Origin: Neisseria meningitidis
GTDB lineage: Bacteria; Pseudomonadota; Gammaproteobacteria; Burkholderiales; Neisseriaceae
Assembly: GCA_923184405.1 (NCBI GenBank)
Contig: OV299793.1
Span: 262,114-326,113, forward strand
Length of the DNA: 64,000 nucleotides
Direction: 5' to 3'
The translations under genes and the position numbers were made by a program. Below, in pieces: positions 10,056 through 19,040 of this stretch. Under the pieces are notes generated by a model, which did not search any database, had not been told where the DNA came from, and worked only from the letters and a program-made list of their open reading frames with translations. How positions within the stretch are numbered: position 1 is the stretch's first letter; each line of letters begins with the position of its first letter.

Positions 10056-10920
10056 TTACCCGGGCAGATCGTCGGTGATGCGCTGCAGAAAGGTCAGGCG
10101 TTCGGGGCGGGTCTCCCCGGTTTCCGCGGCGGCTTTGAAGGCGCAGCCGGGTTCGGCGCAGTGGGTGCAGTTGTGGAAGCGGCATTGCCCGACAAGGTGG
10201 CGGAAATCGGGAAATAGCGCGGCAAATCGGCGGCTTGGAGGTGGTGTAAACCAAATTCTTGCAAACCCGGGGAGTCGATGAGTTGGGTTTCGCCGTTCAA
10301 ATCATAAAGCCGGGCGTGGGTGGTGGTGTGTTTTCCCGAGTCGAGTGCGGCGGAAATGTCGCAAATGCGGGCGGTTTGGCTGCCCTAAAGGGCGTTGGTC
10401 AGGGTGGATTTGCCCATACCGCTCTGCCCGAGCAGGATGTTGCTGTGCCCTTGCAGGACGGGGCGCAGGAGGTCGGCGTTTTCCAGCGCACGGGTTTCGA
10501 TGACGGGATAACCCAGCGTTTCGTAGAATTTGAGCTTTTCGCGCCAAAGGGCGGTTTCGGGCAGATCGGCTTAGTTCAGGACGATGACGGCTCCAATACC
10601 GGCGGCTTCGGCGGCAAGCAGGGCGCGTTGTAGCAGCCGCATGCTCGGACTCGGGACGGCGGCGGTAACGATAAGGAGTTGGGTAACGTTGGCGGCGATG
10701 AGTTTGGTTTTCCACGCGTCTTGGCGGTAGAGCAGGCTTTGGCGCGGTAAAAATCTTCAATCACAACTTGTTCGGCGTTGACTGGGCTGATGCGGACACG
10801 GTCGCCGCAGGCGAAATCGACGCGTTTTTTGCGCGTGCTGGCTTCGTAGGTTGTGCCGTCGGGCGTGCGCACGATGTAGCGGCGGCCGTAGCTGGCGGTA
10901 ATTTGGGCGGTGTCGTTCAT
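10056..10920 (-). CDS. rsgA: Ribosome small subunit-dependent GTPase A
   Basis: RsgA is a circularly permuted GTPase that matures and releases the 30S subunit. It starts at 10918-10920 ([27 protein letters not shown]), an OB fold with [18 protein letters not shown]. Permuted GTPase motifs are the VLNKADLPE region (G4, about 10560-10590), [16 protein letters not shown] (G1, about 10390-10440) and [14 protein letters not shown] (G3, about 10240-10285). A C-terminal zinc motif [14 protein letters not shown] is readable near 10150-10190. Several frame breaks occur (near 10750, 10570, 10390 and 10210) plus an in-frame TAG in G1. The stop is TAA at 10056-10058. The identity is firm despite the lesions. 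Confidence 0.88.
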
Positions 10921-10945
10921 GGTTTCTTTGGGGTTGGGTGTGGAA

Positions 10946-10977
10946 ATGCCGTCTGAAAACGGGTGTTCGGACGGCAT
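10946..10977. terminator. Inverted DUS between ABC transporter and rsgA
   Basis: ATGCCGTCTGAA at 10946-10957 faces a one-mismatch complement (TTCGGACGGCAT) ending at 10977. It lies just after the ABC transporter stop at 10982 on the minus strand and is a likely terminator. Confidence 0.65.
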
Positions 10978-10981
10978 CGGT

Positions 10982-12837
10982 TCAGTCGTGCTGCCACTCG
11001 ACGTGTTCGTTGAGGAAGCCGCCGCTCTGGTGCGCCCAGAGTTTGGCGTAAAGCCCGCGTTTTTCGAGGAGTTCGGCGTGTGTGCCTTCTTCGATGATGC
11101 GGCCTTTGTCGAGGACGACGAGCCTGTCCATTGCGGCGATGGTGGAAAGGCGGTGGGCGATGGCGATGACGGTTTTGCCGTTCATCATTTTGTCGAGGCT
11201 TTCCTGGATGGCGGCTTCGACTTCGGAATCGAGCGCGCTGGTGGCTTCGTCCAAAAGAAGAATCGGTGCGTCTTTGAGCATCACGCGGGCGATGGCGATA
11301 CGCTGGCGTTGACCGCCGGAGAGTTTCACGCCGCGTTCGCCGACGTGCGCGTCATAGCCGCGCCGCCCTTTGGCATCGGAAAGTTCGGGGATGAAGCAGG
11401 CGGCTTCGGCGCGTTCGGCGGCGGAAACCATTTCGGCATCGGTCGCGTCGGGGCGGCCGTAAATAATGTTGTCGCGCACGGAACGGTGCAGCAGCGAGGT
11501 ATCTTGCGTGACCAAACCGATTTGGGCGCGTAAAGATTCTTGGGTAACGCCGCTTATGTCCCGCCCGTCGATCGAAACCGTGCCGCTTTGCGGTTCGTAG
11601 AAGCGCAAAAGCAGGTTGACGATGGTGGATTTGCCCGCGCCGCTGCGTCCGATCAGCCGACTTTTTCGCCCAGGCGGATGGTGAGGTTGAAGCCGTTGAG
11701 CAGCGGTTTGCTAGCTTCGTAGCAGAAATCGATGTGTTCAAACTTGAGTGCGCCTTGCGGCACGTTCAGCGGCAGGGCGCGGGGCTTGTCGAGGATGGTG
11801 TGCGGTTTGGACAGGGTTGCCATGCCGTCGCCGACGGTGCCGATGTTTTCAAACAGCCGCGCGGATTCCCACATAATGTATTGCGACAAACCGTTGACGC
11901 GCAACGCCATGGCGGTGGCTGTAGCAAACTGCGCCCACGCCGACCTGCCCGTTGTGCCAAAGACGGATGCCCAGTGCGGCGGTGGAGAGGGTCAGGGAGG
12001 TGTTGACGATGAAGCTGCACGAATGCAGCAGCGTCGCCAGCCGCATTTGGGCGCGCACCGTAACCATAAATTCTTCCATCGACTGCTTGGCATAGGCGGC
12101 TTCACGCGCGCCGTGGGAGAAGAGTTTGACGGTGGCGATATTGGAATAGGCATCGGTAATGCGGCAAGTCATCAGCGAGCGGGCATCCGCCTGCCATGCG
12201 GCGGTTTGCCCCAATTTGGGAATCAGCAGGCGCATCACCGAAGCGAAACCGACAATCCAGCCGATAAAGGGCAGCAGCAGCCATGAGTCGAGCGAGGCGA
12301 GAATCACGCCGGAGGTAATGAAATACACCGACACATAAACGACCATATCGGCAACCGTCATCACCGCGTCGCGCAACGCCAGCGCGGTCTGCATGACTTT
12401 GGCGGACACGCGTCCGGCAAATTCGTCCTGATAAAAACCGAGGCTTTGGTTCAGCATCAGGCGGTGGAAGTTCCAGCGCAGGCGCATGGGGAACACGCCC
12501 TGAAGGGTTTGCAGGCGCACGTTGGACGCGGCAAACGCCCACACGACCGAAAACACCATCATCGCCGCCATTGCCGCCAGTTCCCAACCTTTTTCGGCAA
12601 ACAATTCGGCGGGCGCGTATTTGCCGAGCCACTCCACGATTTTGCCCATAAATTGAAAAATCAGGGCTTCCATAATGCCGATGCCGGCGGTCAGCGCAGC
12701 CAGGGCGGCTATCCATTTCCGCACACCGGCCATGCTGCTCCGGACAAACCGCCACAAGCCTTTTTCCGCGTTTTCGGGGCGGCTTCGGGATAAGGGTCGA
12801 TTCGGGACTCGAACCAGGAAAAGATTTTGTTCAACAT
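10982..12837 (-). CDS. ABC transporter, fused permease/ATPase (type IV exporter)
   Basis: This is a half-transporter of the MsbA/multidrug exporter fold: an N-terminal six-helix membrane domain (about 12757-11850) followed by a nucleotide-binding domain. The ATPase shows Walker A GRSGAGKST (about 11625-11655, broken by an indel), Q-loop IGLVTQDTSLLHRSVRDNI, signature LSGGQRQRIAIARV, Walker B ILLLDEATSALDSE and switch AHRLSTI. The start at 12837 gives MLNKIFSWFESRIDPYPEAAP. Frames shift near 12780, 11930 and 11640. The product ends in NEHVEWQHD. The substrate cannot be read from the sequence. It stands alone between DUS terminators. I leave the symbol empty because several paralogous exporters exist in Neisseria. 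Confidence 0.88.
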
Positions 12838-12861
12838 TGTTTTCGATTTCGGTAAAACAGT

Positions 12862-12893
12862 TTCAGACGGCATCAAACATAATGCCGTCTGAA
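12862..12893. terminator. Inverted DUS terminator between ruvA and the ABC transporter gene
   Basis: TTCAGACGGCAT at 12862-12873 and ATGCCGTCTGAA at 12882-12893 form a perfect 12-bp stem with an 8-bp loop. Confidence 0.7.
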
Positions 12894-12999
12894 AGGAAGG
12901 ACAATAACGCCATTTTACGGGAAAAGCCGTCGGGAAGACAGCGCGAGGCGGAAACGCAGGGTTTCGTCAGGGCAAACGTCGCGCCGCCTTCAGACGGCA

Positions 13000-13582
13000 T
13001 TATTTCAGCAGGTTTTTCAAAGCAAGGCGCACGCCTTCGCCCACGTCCGTCCCTTTCGGAACGCCTTTGACCGCCGCTTTTGCCTCGCGTTCGCTGTAAC
13101 CGAGGGCGAGAAGCGTGCCGACGATGTCTTCCGTTTCGTCGGCGGCGGGTGCGGCGGCAAACAGCCCGTCCGTTACCGCATGCGCGACCAGCTTGCCGCG
13201 CAGTTCCAAAACCATGCGTTCGGCGGTTTTTTTGCCGATTCCCGGGCGGAGGAGAGGCGTTTGACATCTTCTTCTGCAACCGCCTGCGCCAGCTCGTCTG
13301 CCGTCATCGCCGACAAAATGCCCAAAGCCGTTTTCGCGCCGATGCCGCTGACCTTAATCAGTTGGCGGAATGTTTTGCGTTCTTCCGCAGTGGCAAAACC
13401 AAATAAAAGATGTGCGTCTTCCCGAATGATAAGCTGGGTAAACAGTTGTACGCTTTCACCCACGGGCGGCAGGTTGTAGAAGGTCTGCATCGATACGTCG
13501 GCCTCATAGCCGACACCGTTGACATCGATGACGATTTGCGGAGGGTTTTTTCAACCAGTTTGCCGATCAGTCTGCTGATCAT
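13000..13582 (-). CDS. ruvA: Holliday junction branch migration protein RuvA
   Basis: RuvA tetramers bind Holliday junctions and load the RuvB motor. The start at 13580-13582 gives [12 protein letters not shown]. The OB-fold domain I ([31 protein letters not shown]) is followed by the tandem helix-hairpin-helix domain II ([23 protein letters not shown], then [15 protein letters not shown], which straddles a frame break near 13240). The flexible domain III follows ([22 protein letters not shown]) and ends LALKNLLK. Another break lies near 13540. The corrected length of about 194 residues is normal. No ruvB or ruvC is adjacent. Confidence 0.92.
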
Positions 13583-13613
13583 GTATGCCGAATCCTGAAG
13601 TGTCGGGTGCAAA

Positions 13614-13649
13614 ATGCCGTCTGAAACAGGTTCGGGCTTCAGACGGCAC
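13614..13649. terminator. Inverted DUS terminator between PepSY gene and ruvA
   Basis: ATGCCGTCTGAA at 13614-13625 faces TTCAGACGGCAC (last base mismatched) ending at 13649, with a 12-bp loop. It follows the PepSY gene stop on the minus strand. Confidence 0.65.
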
Positions 13650-13663
13650 GGATTGTATCAAAT

Positions 13664-13990
13664 TCAGTCGTCGCGGCGGGAGGAAATCACGCGGCCGGTA
13701 CGGGCATCGACAACGACTTTGTATTCCTGTCCGTTTTTGACGATTTCGACATCATAGTGCGGACGGCCGTTGTCGTGTTCGAGATCGATGTCGGTGATTT
13801 TGCCGCCGACACGCGCCAACGCTGCATTTTCGGCTTGGGCGCGGCTGATGATTTTGTCTTGTTTGCTGTGTTGGTGTGCGGCGTGTCCGTGGTCGTCATC
13901 GCCGTGTCCGTCGTGGTGGGCGAGTGCGGGGGCGGAAATGCCCATCAGTGCGGTTGCGGCGGCGGTCAAGACAAGGCGTTTGAAGTTCAT
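13664..13990 (-). CDS. Periplasmic PepSY-domain protein with His/Asp-rich segment
   Basis: This intact 108-residue frame starts at 13988-13990 (MNFKRLVLTAAATALMG) with GGAGCAAAAC as ribosome site. Residues 1-23 form a signal peptide ending APALA. A short metal-binder-like stretch HHDGHGDDDHGHAAHQH follows. The C-terminal 60 residues form a PepSY domain: IISRAQAENAALARVGGKITDIDLEHDNGRPHYDVEIVKNGQEYKVVVDARTGRVISSRRDD is the readable core, though the domain is split here for description only. PepSY proteins are secreted and often modulate proteases or bind ligands; the His-rich part suggests divalent-metal contact, which is inference. rlpA follows upstream on the same strand. Confidence 0.85.
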   Translation of the reverse strand: MNFKRLVLTAAATALMGISAPALAHHDGHGDDDHGHAAHQHSKQDKIISRAQAENAALARVGGKITDIDLEHDNGRPHYDVEIVKNGQEYKVVVDARTGRVISSRRDD

Positions 13991-14043
13991 GTTTTGCTCC
14001 TGCGAAGTATCTGGTGGTGTTTGAAAGACGTAAAGGCGGGACA

Positions 14044-14762
14044 TCAACCGGCGGTCAATACCGTCTGAACCATACCGCGCGCCTGAGCTTCGGCCTCGGC
14101 GGCGCGTTCCTGCGAGGCAAACGGACCCATTTTGACGACGTATTCGTAACGGCGTTTTTCAATGGCGAGGTTCGGGCTTGATGTCGAAGCGGCGAAGTTT
14201 TGGGCGGCTTGGTTCAGATAGGCTTGTGCTTCGTGTTCCGTACCGAAAGATTTCAAGTCGATAAAGATGTCTTTGTTTTCGGCAACTGGTGCGGATTTGC
14301 CCGGACGATTTGTTCGATTTTGACGTGCGCCGTCCCTTGGCTGACAAAGCCCAATTTTTGCGCGGCGGCTTTGGATACGTCGATGATGCGGTTGCCGTGG
14401 AAGCGGCCGCGGTCGTTGACGCGGACGATGACGCTTTTGCCGTTTTTGGCATTCGTTACGCGCACATAGCTGGGGATGGGCAGGATTTTGTGGGCGGCGC
14501 TAAAAGCGTTCATATCGTATCGTTCTCCGCCGGAAGTTTTGCGCCCGTGAAACCTACCGCCGTACCACGAGGCGTTGCCGATTTGCGTGAATTCGGCGAC
14601 TTGGCTTTTCGGCGTGTAGCGTTTTCCGGCGACTTTGTAGCTGCGGTTGGCGGAGGCGTGCAGTTTTTCTGCCTTGACCACTGCGTCGGAGGATGCCGTC
14701 TGAAGGGAGTGTGTGCCGAATGCGGCGGTGAGAAGGAAAAGGGTTTTTCGAGTTAAAGTCAA
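14044..14762 (-). CDS. rlpA: RlpA-like septal lytic transglycosylase with SPOR domain
   Basis: RlpA cleaves naked glycan strands at the septum. The start is TTG at 14760-14762 (MTLTRKTLFLLTAAFGTHS) preceded by GGAACA; residues 1-20 look like a signal peptide. The double-psi beta-barrel carries GNASWYGGRFHGRKTSGGERYDMNA and VIVRVNDRGRFHGNRIIDVSKAAA with the catalytic Asp. The frame breaks near 14290, after HVKIEQIV, then continues with a C-terminal SPOR domain (YEYVVKMGPFASQERAAEAEAQARGM, about 14044-14160). A DUS lies inside the coding region and encodes the segment around LQTASSDAV. The corrected length of about 239 residues is plausible. Confidence 0.87.
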
Positions 14763-14891
14763 AACGTGTTCCGTTCTTGAGTTGAAGACGAATGGGCATC
14801 ATGCCCGCCGGATACGTTCCGAACCGCCGTACAGTGCGGACGGCGGTTCGGAATGTGTCCGGATAGGTTTTCAGACGGCATGAACTTGCGT

Positions 14892-15355
14892 TCAAACGCC
14901 GCCTGCGTAACCGTGTTGCCGCCACGCTTCAAAGAGAATCACGGCAACGGTATTGGAAAGGTTCATACTCCGGCTGCCGGGCTGCATGGGCAGGCGGATT
15001 TTTTGCGCGGCGGGCAGGCTGTCGAGGATGTCGGCAGGCAGTCCGCGCGTTTCCAGCCCGAACAGTAAAACGTCGCCTTTTGAAACGCGGTTTCATCGGG
15101 GCGCGCCGTGCCTTTGGTGGTCAGGGCGAAAATGCGCCTGCCTGCGAGTGCCTTGAGGCAGTCGTCGAAGCTTTCGTACACCGTCAGGCTGGCGAATTCG
15201 TGGTAGTCGAGCCCGGCGCGTTTCATTTTGGCGGAATCCAATGGGAAGCCGAGCGGTTTGACAAGGAGCAAATCAGCGCCAGTATTGGCGCACAGGCGGA
15301 TGATGTTGCCCGCGTTCGGCGGGATTTCCGGCTGGTATAAAACGATGGTAAACAT
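14892..15355 (-). CDS. trmL: tRNA (cytidine/uridine-2'-O-)-methyltransferase TrmL
   Basis: TrmL methylates the 2'-O of the wobble nucleotide in leucine tRNAs. It has a SPOUT (alpha/beta knot) fold. The start at 15353-15355 gives [37 protein letters not shown], the family signature with PxNxGNxxR. The distal knot elements [10 protein letters not shown] and the [15 protein letters not shown] motif are readable only after a frame break near 15065. The stop TGA is at 14892-14894. About 154 codons, the normal size. There is no clear operon partner; comF follows upstream. Confidence 0.88.
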
Positions 15356-15426
15356 AAATATCAATCACTTATAGGCGCGTAACCTTGCCACAAGGCGGAT
15401 GGGGTGTCAAAAATTTAGTTATTTTT

Positions 15427-16142
15427 TCATTGACGCGCGTGCAAGCGTCCAGCAGCAGATGCGGTTCGCGCCGATTTTTTCAACGTCTTTGACAACTCGT
15501 CCAGCGTCGCGCCGGTGGTAAAGACATCGTCGATTAACAGAATATTACAATTTTCCGGTATCGGTGTGCGGATTTCAAAGGCGTTTTTGATGTTTCGCCG
15601 CCGTTCGCTGCCTTTGAGCGTGCTTTGCGGCGGGCGGTGGTGTCGGAATACGGTGTGTCGGGGCAGTATCTGCCAGCCGTAGCGTTGGGCCAACAACCCG
15701 ACGATGCCTTCACTTTGGTTGAACCCGCGTTGCAGCAGCCGCTCCCTGCTTAGCGGTACAGGCAGGACGAAATCGAAACATGCATCTGCAAGCAAGTCAG
15801 GCGGATTCTGAATCATCAGGTCTGCCAGCGGCTGCACCATGCCCAAATCAGCCAAGTGCTTCAGCGCGCGTATCATATTGCTGACGGGCGGTTCGTAATG
15901 CAGCGAAGCCCACATCCGGTCGAATGCGGGCGGTTTTTTCTGACAGCCGCCGCACACCGCGCCGCCTTGAATGTGCCTGAAACACAGGGGCAGCTGTTTG
16001 CCGCGTCGGTGCGGAATGCCGCCAAATCGTCGCGGCAGCAAACGCAGATGCCGTCTGAAACGCCGGACGAACCGTGGCATAATACGCAACGCCTGATAGT
16101 GGGCGCGTCTGCGATGCGCCGCCAACGAGAGAGAAAATCCAT
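15427..16142 (-). CDS. comF: ComF-family phosphoribosyltransferase-like protein
   Basis: ComF proteins act in natural transformation, linked to processing of incoming single-stranded DNA; transformation matters greatly in Neisseria. The start at 16140-16142 gives [25 protein letters not shown]-terminal cysteine pairs (CVLC, CVCC, then CGGCQKKPPAF in a shifted frame) form a probable zinc ribbon. The C-terminal PRTase part shows PVPLSRERLLQRGFNQSEGI and the PRPP loop ILLIDDVFTTGATLDEL (about 15475-15540). Frames break around 16000 and 15960 and near the 3' end. The start codon overlaps the divergent bioH start by two bases. Confidence 0.87.
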
Positions 16143-16886
16143 GCCTGATGCCGTCAAAAAAGTTTACCTGATACACGGTTGGGGGCGAACCGCCACATGT
16201 CCGACGATTTGATGCCGCGCCTGCCTGCAACGTGCAAAGGGTCCGCCGTCGATTTGCCCGGACACGGCGACGCGCCCTTCTGCGCAACCCTTCGATATTG
16301 AGGCAGCCGCCGACGCTGTTGCCGCACAAATCGATACGCCCGCCGACATTCTCGGCTGGTCGCTCGGGCGGATTGGTCGCGCTGTATCCGGCGGCGCGCC
16401 ATCCCGACAAAGTCCGTTCGCTCTGCCTGACGGCGAGTTTCACACGGCTGACGGCTGCCGAAGATTATCCCGAAGGGCTTGCCGCGCCTGCACTGGGCAA
16501 AATGGTCGGCGCGTTCCGTTCGGATTATGCCAAACATATCAAACAGTTTCTACAACTCCAGCTTCTGCACACGCCTGATGCGGACGGAATCATAGGCAGA
16601 ATCCTGCCCGATTTGGCACGCTGCGGCACGCCCTCCGCCTTACAGGAAGCTTTGGACGCGACGGAAAGGGCGGATGCGCGGCATTTGTTCGACAAGATAG
16701 ATGTTCCGGTACTGCTGGTGTTCGGCGGCAAAGACGCGATTACGCCGCCGCGTATGGGCGAGTATCTGCACAGCAGATTTGAAACGCAGCAGGCTGGTTG
16801 TGATGGAAAAGGCAGCACACACGCCGTTTTTGAGCCATGCGGAAGCGTTTGCCGCGCTGTACCGCGACTTTGTTGAACGGGTTTGA
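16141..16886 (+). CDS. bioH: Pimeloyl-ACP methyl ester carboxylesterase BioH
   Basis: BioH hydrolyses pimeloyl-ACP methyl ester, gating entry into biotin-ring synthesis. The start at 16141 gives [15 protein letters not shown]. The nucleophile elbow GWSLGG (about 16350-16370) contains one extra G that shifts the frame. Other alpha/beta-hydrolase elements are [18 protein letters not shown], with the acidic residue, and [21 protein letters not shown], with the catalytic His. Further breaks occur near 16188 and 16780. The product ends in FVERV, stop 16884-16886. The next gene, a BioC-like methyltransferase, starts 2 bases later, so both biotin-ester steps are coupled. Annotated length about 250 residues fits. 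Confidence 0.85.
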
Positions 16887-16887
16887 C

Positions 16888-17629
16888 ATGAATCCGCAGG
16901 ACAAATGCTGGCAGGTTCACCGCCATCTCGCCGAATATGCCGACTAACGCCTGACACTCGTCCGCAACGCGCCCAAGTATATCCTGCTTGTAGGGTGCGG
17001 ATGCGGACATCAGCCGCAGCCTGCTGGCGAAACGCTATCCGCAGGCGGTATTTGAAGAATACGATTCCCGTGCGGATTTTTTGGCGGCTGCCGCTGCCGC
17101 CCGCAAAGGCGGTTTTTGGCAAAGGTTTACGGGTAAGGGCGTGGTGCAACACTGCCAATCCCCGATCGCGCCGCTGCCCGAAGCGTGTGCTGATATGTTG
17201 TGGTCGAATCTCGGACTGTTGGCGGCGGAACAAATCCTTCCTGTGCTGCACAACTGGGCGTGCGCCTTGAAGACGGACGGGCTGCTGATTTTTACCTGCT
17301 TCGGGCGCGACACTTTTACCGAACTGAAATGCCGTCTGAAAGAAAACGGCATTGAAAGCCGCAGCGTGATGTTTCCCGATATGCACGACTTGGGCGATAT
17401 GCTTGCTGAAAACGGCTTTTACGACCCCGTTACCGATACGGCGAAGCTGGTGTTGGATTACAAAAAGGCGGAAACGTTTTGGGCGGATATGGACACGCTG
17501 GGCGTTTGGCGGGCGATGGCGTGGAACGATGAAAACGCCGCGCGTTCGTGTGTCGGGACAATATTTGAGCAGGAAGGCGGTTTGGGCATTACGCTGGAAA
17601 CGGTGTACGGACACGCCGTGAAAAACTGA
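16888..17629 (+). CDS. bioC: BioC-like malonyl-ACP O-methyltransferase (SAM-dependent)
   Basis: BioC methylates malonyl-ACP to prime pimelate synthesis, the counterpart of BioH. The start ATG at 16888 (MNPQDKCWQVHRHLAEYAD) lies 2 bases after the bioH stop. A TAA interrupts at about 16945 and an indel near 16995 shifts the frame. After that one open frame runs RYPQAVFEEYDSRADFLAAA to AVKN. Typical class I methyltransferase features are CADMLWSNLGLLAAEQILPVLHNWACALKTDGLLIFTCFG, split here by description. The SAM-binding glycine loop is in the damaged part. Role assignment rests on family resemblance and the bioH neighbour. Confidence 0.72.
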
Positions 17630-17682
17630 TGCTGCCGCAAGGGGAGAACGTGGTGCAGTTTTTCCGAAGAGATGATGTGCAG

Positions 17683-17719
17683 ATGCCGTCTGAAGCCGTT
17701 TCCAGGTTTCAGACGGCAT
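17683..17719. terminator. Inverted DUS terminator after bioC
   Basis: ATGCCGTCTGAA (17683-17694) pairs with its complement (17708-17719) across a 13-bp loop, 54 bases after the bioC stop. Confidence 0.72.
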
Positions 17720-17759
17720 TTGTCTGTGAAAACCGACAGAAATAAAGGAAATGCCGATG

Positions 17760-17915
17760 TATAGTGAATTAAATTTAAACCAGTACAGCGTTGCCTCGCC
17801 TTAGCTCAAAGAGAACGATTCTCTAAGGTGCTGAAGCACCAAGTGAATCGGTTCCGTACTATTTGTACTGTCTGCGGCTTCGCCGCCTTGTCCTGATTTT
17901 TGTTAATCCACTATA
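17760..17915. repeat. Correia repeat enclosed element (CREE), full-length, 156 bp
   Basis: The terminal inverted repeats are TATAGTGAATTAAA (17760) and TTAATCCACTATA (ending 17915). The interior matches the other four copies in this window, including the CTCAAAGAGAACGATTCTCT core and the GGTGCTGAAGCACC hairpin. Full-length elements are known to carry an IHF site and outward promoters at their ends. The right end lies directly at the 5' side of a small ORF, so it may supply its start region or promoter. Confidence 0.92.
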
Positions 17916-18132
17916 TGCTGATGCCGGAGACGTATATTGCGTCTATAACATCAGACTGAAGCAGTACACTGCCTGCCAGGTTACCCGAGTTGAAGAACAC
18001 GGTGGCAAAAAAACACATGCGACCCTGCTGGCTTTGGACTGGCAGGGCAACAAACCGCTTGGGGCGGAGGAGCTGGCGGATTTGAAACCACTTTACAAAG
18101 ACTTAAAGAATAATATTGGAAATATTGTATGA
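17863..18132 (+). CDS. Hypothetical small protein fused or truncated at a CREE
   Basis: The open frame begins inside the right part of the CREE; residues 1-20 (up to VNPLYAD) are CREE-encoded, so the real start may be absent or the gene was truncated by the insertion. The distinctive part is [31 protein letters not shown] and then [27 protein letters not shown], a soluble compact domain with no signal peptide. I know similar sequences only as uncharacterised bacterial proteins. Its stop overlaps the ATG of the next ORF by 4 bases (ATGA), so the two are probably co-translated. Confidence 0.55.
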   Translation: MYCLRLRRLVLIFVNPLYADAGDVYCVYNIRLKQYTACQVTRVEEHGGKKTHATLLALDWQGNKPLGAEELADLKPLYKDLKNNIGNIV

Positions 18133-18425
18133 ACAAAAAATTAAACTATATTTTTATGTTGGACTGTTTAGGGTTGGTGATATTGTTTACTTGTATAATA
18201 GCTACTTTTGAAAGAGATTATGGATTTAAAATTTTTACTAATTCTAAGAGGCCTGAATTTTATTATTGGATTGGAATGTTTTATTATGGAATTATTTCTT
18301 GCTGGTTTGATTATCAATTAATTTCAACAAAGGCGAATTCGTATAAAAGAAAAGTTAAACAATATAAAATTTTTTCAGTAATATTTTCAGTTTTGATATT
18401 TATTTCTACTATAGTAAAACTTTAA
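18129..18425 (+). CDS. Hypothetical three-helix membrane protein, AT-rich
   Basis: This is an intact 98-residue frame, [20 protein letters not shown]. Hydrophobic segments lie at about residues 7-27, 46-66 and 80-97, with lysine-rich loops (KANSYKRKVKQYK). Base composition is strikingly AT-rich compared with the surrounding housekeeping genes, suggesting horizontal acquisition. It overlaps the preceding ORF by 4 bases. No family was recognised. Small multi-spanning partners of this size often accompany effector or immunity genes, but nothing here proves such a role. Confidence 0.65.
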   Translation: MNKKLNYIFMLDCLGLVILFTCIIATFERDYGFKIFTNSKRPEFYYWIGMFYYGIISCWFDYQLISTKANSYKRKVKQYKIFSVIFSVLIFISTIVKL

Positions 18426-18443
18426 ATTTTGGAGCAAAAATTT

Positions 18444-18887
18444 ATGAGCGATTCAATTGAATATGTATTGGGAACGCGGTCTGCACATGTATAAGGCAAG
18501 TGCTGTCGTGCCAACGGGATATGTACGGGTTGGGAATACCGCGCCGCTGGTCGGCGAAGACACGCAACGGTATGCCTCTTTTCGGGGCGACGGCTACGAC
18601 GTGTACCGTCAGTTGAGATGGCAGCAGATACCCGAAAAACAGAGAAAGGCATTCAAAAAAGCCGCCAAAAGCAAAAGACCGTGATGTTTGCCGGACGGGA
18701 ATACGGCATATCCAAACAGAATTTGAGCGATGTTTGGGATGATTTTGAAGACGCGATGGAACTGAAGGCGTTTCCCTGCCTGTCTTCGCTGTTTCTGACC
18801 AAGTGGCATAAAAATCTATATGATAGTGGATTAACAAAAACCAGTACGGCGTTGCCTCGCCTTAGCTCAAAGAGAACGATTCTCTAA
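18444..18887 (+). CDS. Hypothetical protein, frame-broken, 3' end in a CREE
   Basis: ATG at 18444 follows GGAGCAAAAATTT and gives [16 protein letters not shown] before a frame break near 18490. The next frame reads [28 protein letters not shown] and ends [27 protein letters not shown] second break near 18680 leads to [33 protein letters not shown], then [10 protein letters not shown], and the frame runs into the CREE at 18822 and stops at 18887. The corrected product is about 145 residues and soluble. I do not recognise the family. The last in-frame part is element-derived, so the original C-terminus may be lost. Confidence 0.5.
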
Positions 18888-18976
18888 GGTGCTGAAGCAC
18901 CAAGTGAATCGGTTCCGTACTATTTGTACTGTCTGCGGCTTCGCCGCCTTGTCCTGATTTTTGTTAATCCACTATA
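18822..18976. repeat. Correia repeat enclosed element (CREE), full-length, 155 bp
   Basis: The left end GATAGTGGATTAAC is one mismatch from the canonical TATAGTGG end; the right end is TTAATCCACTATA. It is in the same orientation as the copy at 17760 and nearly identical to it inside. The two bracket three AT-rich small ORFs in about 0.9 kb. Confidence 0.92.
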
Positions 18977-19002
18977 AAAACAGGAATTTTTAAATAGAGG
19001 CA

Positions 19003-19040
19003 ATGCCGTCTGAAACTTGGTAACGGGTTTCAGACGGCAT
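19003..19040. terminator. Inverted DUS terminator overlapping the recQ stop
   Basis: ATGCCGTCTGAA (19003-19014) faces TTCAGACGGCAT (19029-19040). The second arm encodes the last residues and TGA stop of recQ on the minus strand, so the terminator begins within the gene. Confidence 0.75.

Noticed and set aside
10259..10633. Gly/Phe-rich plus-strand ORFs opposite rsgA and the ABC transporter
   Set aside because: GC-rich antisense shadows of the minus-strand genes; no start signals and unnatural composition.
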